The notes under the pieces were generated by a model. The model worked only from the letters and a program-made list of their open reading frames with translations. It was not told where the DNA came from and ran no database searches. This document shows, piece by piece, positions 1 to 5,721 of a stretch of 5,721 nt of DNA (the first letter of the stretch is position 1; every line of letters begins with the position of its first letter). This stretch comes from Limnohabitans sp. (GTDB lineage: Bacteria; Planctomycetota; Phycisphaerae; Phycisphaerales; SM1A02): the NCBI GenBank assembly GCA_030054275.1, contig JASGCF010000223.1, positions 1-5,721 on the forward strand. Direction: 5' to 3'. The translations under genes and the position numbers were made by a program.

Positions 1-1
1 A

Positions 2-760
2 AACTTGTTGATGGACATCAAGCCCGGCTACATGCTCGGTGCGAAGCCACGCCAGCAAGCCATCGGTCACTGCATCGGTATCTTCGCGGGCGCGATTGCA
101 TCGACACCACTCTTCTATCTCTTGTTCATGTCGAACAAGGCAGCAGAAACTCCGGTCAAAGACCACATCACTGAAAAGTGGGCTGTGCCAGGCGCCATTC
201 AGTGGGCCGCGATCTCCGATGTCATCGCAGGCATGGGACAGTCGGGCGTCGAGCTGGTGCAGAAGGGTGCTGACGGCATTTCCAAACTGTGGGGCGTGCT
301 GCCAGTCTCGGCTGCATGGGCCATGCTCGCTGGTGCACTCCTTGCGCTTGCCTTTGAGATTGCACGGACTGCAACCAAAGGAAAGTTCCCACTGAGCGCC
401 GTGGGTATTGGCCTTGGCATCGTGCTTCCACCAGAGTCGACGCTTGCTATGTTCGTCGGCGCATGCCTCTTCTCATTCTTCGAAAACAAGTATCACCACA
501 AGATCGGCTCGTTCGGGTGGCGGCTCTGGGTCGATTCGAAGGAAGCCGTGTGCGCCGGTCTGATCGCAGGCTGGGCGCTCTTGGGTGTCGGTGACGGCAT
601 CATTGCAGCGTTCGGTGAGCAAATGGGCCTTTATGAAACGGAGGCCGATCGCGAGGCTGCTGAGAAGGCGGCGACAGACGCGGCAGCAAAGAGCGGGCAG
701 GTCCGCGCTGTTGAACTGACACCTGCGGAGTTGCATGCGCAAGAAGTTTTGCGCGGATGA
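2..760 (+). CDS. OPT-family oligopeptide transporter, C-terminal part (5' end outside window)
   Basis: The reading frame is open from base 2 and ends at TGA 758-760, leaving about 252 residues of a protein whose family is usually 600-700 residues. The early stretch 'MDIKPGYMLGAKPRQQ' resembles the conserved D-L/I-K-x-G-Y-x-x-G-A-x-P-x-x-Q loop of bacterial OPT transporters. It is followed by at least four hydrophobic segments, near fragment residues 20-44, 104-120, 132-162 and 182-205, with a P-P-E-S turn in the third. These are inner-membrane secondary carriers that import oligopeptides or metal-chelating compounds; the substrate here cannot be told. The end (from about residue 211) is a hydrophilic Ala/Glu-rich tail with no hydrophobic segment, probably cytoplasmic. 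In-frame TTG and ATG codons at 5-13 are internal, because conserved OPT sequence precedes any plausible start. Family call fairly sure, specificity unknown. Confidence 0.85.
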   Translation, partial: NLLMDIKPGYMLGAKPRQQAIGHCIGIFAGAIASTPLFYLLFMSNKAAETPVKDHITEKWAVPGAIQWAAISDVIAGMGQSGVELVQKGADGISKLWGVLPVSAAWAMLAGALLALAFEIARTATKGKFPLSAVGIGLGIVLPPESTLAMFVGACLFSFFENKYHHKIGSFGWRLWVDSKEAVCAGLIAGWALLGVGDGIIAAFGEQMGLYETEADREAAEKAATDAAAKSGQVRAVELTPAELHAQEVLRG

Positions 761-762
761 GC

Positions 763-781
763 GTCGCGACAGTGGCGCCAC
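763..781. repeat. Two adjacent perfect palindromes just after the transporter stop
   Basis: GTCGCGAC (763-770) and GTGGCGCCAC (772-781) are each exact palindromes separated by a single A, beginning two bases after the stop codon. They could be a protein-binding site or part of the 3' end structure of the transporter mRNA. Palindromes without a spacer make poor RNA hairpins and no T run follows, so they are not called a terminator. In GC-rich DNA short palindromes also occur by chance. Confidence 0.4.
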
Positions 782-810
782 AAGCAACGCGGAGTCGCTG
801 CTGCGTCCTG

Positions 811-832
811 CGATCGGGCGTTTGCCTGATTG
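811..832 (+). terminator. Possible intrinsic terminator of the OPT gene
   Basis: CGATCGGGC (811-819) pairs with GCCTGATTG (824-832) around a GTTT loop. This gives a 9-bp stem with two G.U pairs (G812.T831 and G816.T827). It lies about 50 bp after the transporter stop codon, the expected place for a terminator. The T run that follows (838-840, TTT) is short and set back by five bases, so efficiency is doubtful and this may be only a processing or protective structure. Confidence 0.33.
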
Positions 833-875
833 ATGACTTTCGGCATCGTTTCCGATCAATTTCTCGACGACATGC

Positions 876-903
876 TTGACGAGACTCGACACACTCCTAT
901 GCT
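876..903 (+). promoter_or_regulatory. Possible sigma70-type promoter
   Basis: TTGACG (876-881) and TATGCT (898-903) each match their -35 and -10 consensus at most positions and are separated by 16 bases. Transcription would start near 910 and run through the repeat patch and GC hairpin to the gene starting at 1182, giving a leader of about 270 bases, or it would end at the hairpin near 1123 as a small RNA. Planctomycete promoter consensus is poorly known, so this is a pattern match only. Confidence 0.3.
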
Positions 904-960
904 CCGCGCCTCGACAAGTTGACTCTGATGATTTCAAATCGCACCCCAGCCGCCACGAAG

Positions 961-1022
961 CACACGCATGCGCAGAAGCATATGCATATGCACATGCACA
1001 TGCAGAAGCATGTCATGCATGC
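961..1022. repeat. Alternating purine-pyrimidine patch with 30-bp direct repeat and nested palindromes
   Basis: The sequence alternates strictly between purine and pyrimidine over 961-974 and again over 978-1004 (27 bases). GCAGAAGCAT occurs exactly at 972-981 and 1002-1011, a 30-bp period. Perfect palindromes inside it are CGCATGCG (965-972), GCATATGCATATGC (978-991) and CATGCATG (1014-1021). Such sequence can adopt left-handed or cruciform DNA under negative supercoiling. It is unlike the surrounding DNA and probably grew by slippage. Whether it has a role is unknown. Confidence 0.7.
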
Positions 1023-1089
1023 GCACTTGCTGGCAGCGGGTTGTACCTGAACGAATCGAAGAGTCTTACTCGACCTTCAACGCTCTCAC

Positions 1090-1123
1090 CCGACGCCGGC
1101 AAACGCCGGCGTCGGTCGCTTTT
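1090..1123 (+). terminator. Strong GC hairpin followed by TTTT: terminator or leader attenuator
   Basis: CCGACGCCGGC (1090-1100) pairs perfectly with GCCGGCGTCGG (1105-1115) around an AAAC loop, an 11-bp stem of almost only G-C pairs. Four T residues follow at 1120-1123, offset by TCGC. It lies 59 bases before the start codon at 1182. It could end a short transcript from the possible promoter at 876-903, or act as an attenuator or stabilising structure in the leader of the downstream gene. The offset T run makes it a non-classical intrinsic terminator. Confidence 0.45.
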
Positions 1124-1166
1124 CGCGGCCCTCTCCGGCGAACTCCGGCAATTTCGAACCAACACG

Positions 1167-1172
1167 AAAGGA
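1167..1172 (+). promoter_or_regulatory. Ribosome binding site that fixes the start at 1182
   Basis: AAAGGA at 1167-1172 lies nine bases before ATG 1182, a good Shine-Dalgarno position. It is the reason for choosing this start over the upstream in-frame TTG at 876. Confidence 0.6.
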
Positions 1173-1181
1173 CCGATTCCC

Positions 1182-2024
<843 letters not shown>

Positions 2025-2079
2025 TGCGTTTGGCCGTCGTGGCTGGCGTTTTGCGTGGTTGAGCGCGGATGACGCCAAA

Positions 2080-2101
2080 GGTCGCCGCCGCAGCGGCGAC
2101 C
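2080..2101 (+). terminator. Hairpin downstream of the tRNA, possible terminator
   Basis: GGTCGCCGC (2080-2088) pairs perfectly with GCGGCGACC (2093-2101) around a CGCA loop, a 9-bp stem 56 bases after the tRNA 3' end. A run of five T residues (2126-2130) follows only 24 bases later, so the classical stem-plus-U layout is not met. It may still mark the 3' end of the tRNA transcript or belong to the leader of the secreted-protein gene at 2225. The rest of 2025-2224 shows no gene and no confident promoter. Confidence 0.3.
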
Positions 2102-2224
2102 GCGATCATGACCACTCCTTCGTAATTTTTCCGCTCGCAAATGTGCCATGACATGCGGGGTTGTCGAAATTTGGGTTTACATTTCGGGTCGTTGAGGACG
2201 CTCCACTCCCCTTCGAGACCCATC

Positions 2225-4069
2225 ATGCACGCAGCCAACAACCCACGATTCCGCTCATCCACGCTCATCGCAACGCTCGCACTTGGTGGCGCTGCCATGC
2301 TGCTCGGCCAAGTTTCCGCACGCGCCGGCGGCGACGGCAGCAAGGGCGGCGATGGTGGCGTTGCTGGCGGCTCGACCGATTGTGCTTCGGCCGTCGCGGC
2401 CGTTCTCGGCGACAACGCTTTCGACACCACCTCCGCGACAGCTTCGGCTGCGATTCCAGCCGGCGGCAGTTGCTCAGCCCACACGATTTACAAGGCAAAC
2501 TACTTCACCTTCGTCGCGCCGACGACCGGGAGTTTCCTCTTCTCGCTTTGCGGAGCATCAAGTTGGGATACGCGGATTGCGATCTTGACGGGTTGCCCCG
2601 GATCCGGCACTGCGATCGCATGCGATGACGATGGATGTAGTTTGCAAAGCTCGACCACCGCAGCGCTCACTGCCGGCACAACCTACAAAATCGTGGTCGG
2701 TGGCTACGGCAGTTCGAATGGCGGCTCAGGAGTACTCACCATCAGCGACGCTGGCTCGGGTGGAGGCGGTGGCGGCGGCGGAACGGGTCCCGATGTCATC
2801 GTCGGCGCCATCCCCGATATCTCAAAGTACGGCGGCGTCACAAGCGGCGGCCAAACCATTATGGCGTACGCGATCGGAACAACGAGTTGCAATATTGGGA
2901 CAGCCCAACTCGAGTGGTTCGCATCACCCGACAACCGGCACCCCTTCATTCCGCAGAACATGTACCGGCACAAGAACGGTCGGCTCGAGCAGATCGGGAT
3001 GTCGTGGGGCAAGCACGGTTTCACAGCACTGCAAGGAACCCTGTGCGGGTCGTGCCAAGCGTCGAGTAGCGGAAATTTCCTTGGAATCGGCTGCTCCGAT
3101 CCATACAGCGCTGGCTTGAACGGCAGCCAAAGCGGACTCGGTACGCGCAAAGAGGTCAACGCAGCGACTGGCATTTTCCCAGGCACCTACAACGCTGGCA
3201 TGCCAACTGCTCCGGCCACCATCGGTCGTCGATTGCAGGTCAATGGGAACGATTTGAACCCGTCGCTGAACGCTGGTGCGACCTACCTCGTCGAGGCGCA
3301 GTACATCCACGGACAAGACGCTGCATCCGGCAACGATGACAACAACGCTTCATGGCGCCCGTTCACCGTGGGCTCACTCTCGTCGGGTGCGTACACGCTC
3401 AATTTGACAGGCGCGACGGTACAGCAGCGCGCCGCCATTGAGGCGTGGCCAACCTTCAATCCAGATGTGCAACTTGAGTATGTCGATGTTCCAAGCGATG
3501 GTCGGTTTATCGTTGGCCACACGGTGAAGGACAACGGCAACGGCACATGGCGCTACGAGTACGCCGTGTTCAATATGAACTCGGACCGCGCGGCTGGTTC
3601 ATTCTCGATGCCGCTTCCAGCCGGCGTCACAGTCACCAACATTGGCTTCAAGGACATCTTCTACCACTCGGGCGATCCGTACGACGGCACCGATTGGAGT
3701 GTGTCGACTTCTGGCGGCGCCATTCGCTGGTCGACTGCTGCGTACGCGACCAACGCCAACGCAAACGCGCTTCGATTCGCCACGATGTACAACTTCTGGT
3801 TCGACGCCACCTCTGCGCCCGCGGATGCGACAGCAACTCTTGGTTTGTTCAAGCCAGCTGGCGCTGGTCAACCTTCCACCGCCGAGTGCACCCTGCGCGC
3901 ACCCTCGTCCGCCGGCGATCCGTTTGACCTTGACGGCGACGGAAGCGTTGGCGCGGCCGATCTTGCCATCCTTCTTGGGAGCTGGGGGACAGCAGGCGCA
4001 GGCGACTTTGATGGCAACGGCATCGTTGACGCTGCAGATCTGTCGTCCCTCCTTGGAAACTGGGGCTGA
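2225..4069 (+). CDS. Secreted protein A: PPC-like domain, unnamed planctomycete core domain, two dockerin-like repeats
   Basis: 614 residues, predicted exported. Residues 1-34 form a signal peptide: basic start with Arg8 and Arg10, a hydrophobic stretch around 13-28, and an A-R-A cleavage site at 34. A glycine-rich spacer follows. Residues about 50-175 look like a PPC-type beta-sandwich ('YFTFVAPTTGSFLFSLCG', 'WDTRIAIL', 'ACDDDGC', 'TYKIVVGGYG') with six Cys at 53, 83, 109, 124, 133 and 138. A polyglycine linker (177-188) leads to the core domain 190-567, shared with protein B, with Cys222, 274, 277 and 290 and motifs 'SWGKHGFTAL', 'GIGCSDPY', 'NGTWRYEYAV' and 'TMYNFWFDA'. Two Ca-binding dockerin-like loops end it (568-579 and 594-605), closing on 'LLGNWG'. 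A cell-surface or extracellular role is likely; no catalytic motif was recognised. ATG 2225 was chosen because the signal peptide begins there. No good ribosome binding site precedes it, and the in-frame ATG at 2141 would bury the signal peptide. Confidence 0.85.
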   Translation: MHAANNPRFRSSTLIATLALGGAAMLLGQVSARAGGDGSKGGDGGVAGGSTDCASAVAAVLGDNAFDTTSATASAAIPAGGSCSAHTIYKANYFTFVAPTTGSFLFSLCGASSWDTRIAILTGCPGSGTAIACDDDGCSLQSSTTAALTAGTTYKIVVGGYGSSNGGSGVLTISDAGSGGGGGGGGTGPDVIVGAIPDISKYGGVTSGGQTIMAYAIGTTSCNIGTAQLEWFASPDNRHPFIPQNMYRHKNGRLEQIGMSWGKHGFTALQGTLCGSCQASSSGNFLGIGCSDPYSAGLNGSQSGLGTRKEVNAATGIFPGTYNAGMPTAPATIGRRLQVNGNDLNPSLNAGATYLVEAQYIHGQDAASGNDDNNASWRPFTVGSLSSGAYTLNLTGATVQQRAAIEAWPTFNPDVQLEYVDVPSDGRFIVGHTVKDNGNGTWRYEYAVFNMNSDRAAGSFSMPLPAGVTVTNIGFKDIFYHSGDPYDGTDWSVSTSGGAIRWSTAAYATNANANALRFATMYNFWFDATSAPADATATLGLFKPAGAGQPSTAECTLRAPSSAGDPFDLDGDGSVGAADLAILLGSWGTAGAGDFDGNGIVDAADLSSLLGNWG

Positions 4070-4261
4070 GTCGCTACACGCGGCGCATAACCGTCCAAGT
4101 TTCAGCGGCCGTTCGTTGCGAACTGCTGGGGTTGCTCTGAGCCGCTCGAGAACGACTTGTGCTTGGGTCAATCGGATGTACCTTCCTCTACCTTGCGGTC
4201 GCAGAGCACCGCAGACCACAGAAGTTTCTGGAGACCCGCCCACTGAGACTCGCCAATTTGG

Positions 4262-4312
4262 CACCTTCAACGATTGAACACCTTCAACGATTGAAAACCT
4301 TTAAGGATTTGA
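4262..4312. repeat. 17-bp tandem repeat, two exact copies and one diverged, running into the gene B start
   Basis: CACCTTCAACGATTGAA occurs exactly at 4262-4278 and again, with no gap, at 4279-4295. A third copy at 4296-4312 keeps 12 of 17 bases (AACCTTTAAGGATTTGA) and carries an AAGGA motif. The array ends eight bases before ATG 4320. The unit length is not a multiple of three, so it is not a coding repeat. Confidence 0.92.
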
Positions 4313-4315
4313 GGA
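4311..4315 (+). promoter_or_regulatory. Ribosome binding site of gene B
   Basis: GAGGA at 4311-4315 lies four bases before ATG 4320, somewhat close. AAGGA at 4303-4307 is an alternative at 12 bases. Either supports the chosen start. One of them lies in the diverged third copy of the 17-bp repeat and the other straddles its end. Confidence 0.5.
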
Positions 4316-4319
4316 TCAC

Positions 4320-5721
4320 ATGAAGACCGTACTCACGCTTTCGTCACTTTCGCTTGGCGTTGCAGCAGTGCTGCTTGGACAATTCAGCGCAACGGCGGGT
4401 GAAAAGGGTGGAGGCGCTGGCGACGGCGGCGCTGCAGCGGCTGGCGCGGATGTGATCGTCGGATCGATTCCGAATGTGTCGAAGTATGGCTCGGTTGTGG
4501 TCGGCGGCGAGACCATCATGGCCTACGCGATCGGCACCACCAGTTGCAACATCGGCACCGCGCAACTGGAGTGGTTTGCATCTCCCGACAATCGACACCC
4601 GTTCATCCCGATGAATGCGTTCCGCTACAAGAATGGGCGCTTCGAGCAGATTGGACTTTCGTGGGGTAAGCACGGATTCACGGCGTTGCAGCAGACGCTG
4701 TGCGGCTCTTGCCAAGCGTCGAGCACGGGCAATTACCTCGGCATTGGCTGCTCTGACCCTTACTCATCAAGCCTCAATGGTGGCCAGAGCGGGCTTGGCG
4801 CTCGACACGAAGTCAATGCTGCGACAGGCGTTTTCCCAGGCACCTACAACTCGGGGATGCCATCTGCGCCGACCACGATTGGACGCCGGTTGCAGATCAA
4901 CGGTAATGATTTGAATCCATCGCTCAATACGGGCGCGACCTATTACTTTGAAGCGCAGTACATCCATCAACAGGATGCGACTGCTGGCAACAAGAACAAC
5001 AACGCATCGCACATCAAGTTCACCGTGGGCTCACTCGCGTCTGGCGCGTACACGCTCGCGCTCTCTGGACCAACCGTGCAGTTGAAGCCAGCCATTGAAG
5101 CGTGGCCAAGCGTCGATCCAAACGCGTCGATTACCACGATGGATGTTCCAAACGATGGTCGCTTCTATGCGGGCGTGAGCGTGCGTTCGAACGGGAACGG
5201 CACTTGGCGCTACGAGTACGCGGTACACAACCTGAACAGCGATCGTTCGGGTCGTTCGTTCTCGGTGCCGATCCCAGCTGGCGTGACTGTCACGAATGTT
5301 GGCTTCAAGGACATCAACTACCACTCCGGCGATCCATTTGCAGCGACCGACTGGACCTCAAGTGTCTCGGGTGGCGCAGTCACTTGGACCGGCGGTACCT
5401 ACTCAACCAGCACCACCTCGAACGCACTGCGTTTCGCAACCATGTACAACTTCTGGTTCGATGCGAGCACAGCACCAGCCGCGTCGACCGTCACGCTCGG
5501 CCTGTTCAAGCCGGGCCCGACCGGCGCGCCCAACTCTGTGTCGGCAACTTTGAAGGGTCCATCGGCTGCCGCGGTGCCGGGTGACCTGGACGGCGACGGC
5601 CTTGTGAACGGAACGGACCTCGCGATCCTCCTTGGAAACTGGGGTGGAACGGGTGCTGGCGATGTCAACGGCGATGGCGTCGTGGACGCCAACGACCTTG
5701 GTGCCCTTCTCTCCTACTGGA
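4320..5721 (+). CDS. Secreted protein B: core domain paralogous to protein A, with dockerin-like repeats (3' end outside window)
   Basis: The frame is open from ATG 4320 to the window edge, giving 467 codons plus one base. Residues 1-26 form a signal peptide (Lys2, hydrophobic 4-20, A-T-A cleavage site at 26), so the product is exported. After a short Gly/Ala spacer the core domain runs from Asp44 to about 421 and aligns with protein A residues 190-567 at a constant offset of 146 and about 72% identity by hand count. Cys76, 128, 131 and 144 match the four core Cys of A. Two Ca-binding loops follow (D422-D433 and D448-D459), then 'LLSYW' at the edge; by comparison with A only one or a few residues are missing. 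B lacks the PPC-like domain and polyglycine linker of A. The family is seen in planctomycete secretomes but no function is known to me. Confidence 0.88.
   Translation, partial: MKTVLTLSSLSLGVAAVLLGQFSATAGEKGGGAGDGGAAAAGADVIVGSIPNVSKYGSVVVGGETIMAYAIGTTSCNIGTAQLEWFASPDNRHPFIPMNAFRYKNGRFEQIGLSWGKHGFTALQQTLCGSCQASSTGNYLGIGCSDPYSSSLNGGQSGLGARHEVNAATGVFPGTYNSGMPSAPTTIGRRLQINGNDLNPSLNTGATYYFEAQYIHQQDATAGNKNNNASHIKFTVGSLASGAYTLALSGPTVQLKPAIEAWPSVDPNASITTMDVPNDGRFYAGVSVRSNGNGTWRYEYAVHNLNSDRSGRSFSVPIPAGVTVTNVGFKDINYHSGDPFAATDWTSSVSGGAVTWTGGTYSTSTTSNALRFATMYNFWFDASTAPAASTVTLGLFKPGPTGAPNSVSATLKGPSAAAVPGDLDGDGLVNGTDLAILLGNWGGTGAGDVNGDGVVDANDLGALLSYW

Larger units (their letters stand above)
761..1181. other. 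421-bp intergenic region rich in palindromes and repeats
   Basis: No convincing gene is seen here. In order it contains two adjacent perfect palindromes (763-770 and 772-781), a 9-bp-stem hairpin (811-832), a possible promoter (876-903), a patch of alternating purine-pyrimidine sequence with a 30-bp internal repeat (961-1022), a strong GC hairpin with a short T run (1090-1123) and a ribosome binding site (1167-1172). The frame of the downstream gene stays open back to a TTG at 876, but the peptide it would encode there is a low-complexity run in which every second residue is Ala, and no ribosome binding site precedes it. The region may be a terminator followed by a long 5' leader, or it may encode a small RNA. 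Confidence 0.6.
4070..4319. other. 250-bp spacer between the paralogs
   Basis: No gene is supported here. A weak hairpin occurs at 4111-4123 (GTTCG/CGAAC, loop TTG), with AGCGGC (4104-4109) able to pair instead with GCCGCT (4141-4146). No T run follows either, so no terminator is called for gene A. TGCGGT (4194-4199) pairs with ACCGCA (4208-4213). GCCAA-T-TTGGC (4252-4262) is a near-perfect inverted repeat touching the tandem repeat that precedes gene B. No convincing promoter pair was found, so A and B may be cotranscribed or B may have a promoter of unrecognised type. Confidence 0.5.

Noticed and set aside
473..937. 154-codon minus-strand frame over the end of the OPT gene
   Set aside because: It is antisense to conserved transporter membrane segments, with composition of a shadow frame and no recognisable domain.
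876..1181. N-terminal extension of the 259-aa protein back to TTG 876
   Set aside because: The 102 extra codons include a low-complexity run with Ala at every second position produced by the purine-pyrimidine repeat and a segment encoded by a perfect GC hairpin. There is no ribosome binding site before 876, whereas AAAGGA precedes ATG 1182 at good spacing.
2161..2186. Promoter or operator before gene A (CGAAAT/ATTTCG inverted repeat and TACATT)
   Set aside because: The inverted repeat is only 6 bp with a 10-base loop, and no -35 box lies at a suitable distance from TACATT.
2141..2224. Earlier in-frame ATG for protein A
   Set aside because: It would add 28 residues with no protein-like pattern ahead of a clear signal peptide starting at 2225.
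4104..4146. Terminator after gene A
   Set aside because: The possible stems are short and compete with each other, and no T run follows.
3599..4270. 223-codon minus-strand and 211-codon plus-strand frames over the end of protein A
   Set aside because: Both overlap the well-supported core and dockerin-like region of A in other frames, are Arg/Ser/Pro-rich, have no ribosome binding site and have no counterpart at the same place in paralog B.
4262..4312. CRISPR-like array
   Set aside because: The repeats abut directly with no spacers and are only 17 bp long.

Overview
The window most likely comes from a Planctomycetota bacterium, plausibly of the Phycisphaerae. This is inferred from the two secreted proteins, which end in paired Ca-binding dockerin-like repeats of the form D-x-D-G-D-G-x-V-x-x-x-D-L closing on 'LLGNWG', and from a PPC-like sandwich with an 'ACDDDGC' motif. 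Such architectures are common in large planctomycete secretomes. A tRNA without encoded CCA and weak Shine-Dalgarno use fit but do not prove this. All supported genes lie on the plus strand.

Left part (1-1961): the C-terminal end of an OPT-family oligopeptide transporter runs in from the left edge and stops at 760. A 421-bp gap follows. It holds twin palindromes, a possible terminator hairpin, a possible sigma70-type promoter, a patch of alternating purine-pyrimidine repeats and a strong 11-bp GC hairpin followed by T residues. A 259-aa protein (1182-1961) comes next. It faintly resembles a fold-type I (HisC-like) aminotransferase but appears to lack the PLP lysine.

Middle (1952-2224): a tRNA-Gly(CCC) gene begins inside the last codons of that protein gene, and the tRNA sequence supplies the stop codon. 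A likely -10 box for the tRNA lies within the coding sequence. The following 200 bp holds one perfect hairpin and leads to the first secreted protein.

Right part (2225-5721): two tandem paralogs encode exported proteins, called A and B here. They share a 378-residue core that aligns end to end without any net gap (about 72% identical by hand count), with four cysteines in register and a pair of dockerin-like repeats. A additionally carries a PPC-like beta-sandwich and a polyglycine linker, apparently inserted into the glycine-rich spacer after the signal peptide. B is cut by the right edge, apparently close to its end. Between them lies a 250-bp spacer whose last 58 bp is a 17-bp tandem repeat running into the ribosome binding region of B.

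The transporter, the aminotransferase-like gene, the tRNA and the secreted pair show no evident shared pathway. The only clear functional grouping is the A/B duplication. No CRISPR array, insertion sequence, integrase or phage gene was seen. The best candidates for something undescribed are the A/B core family and the structured 761-1181 spacer.
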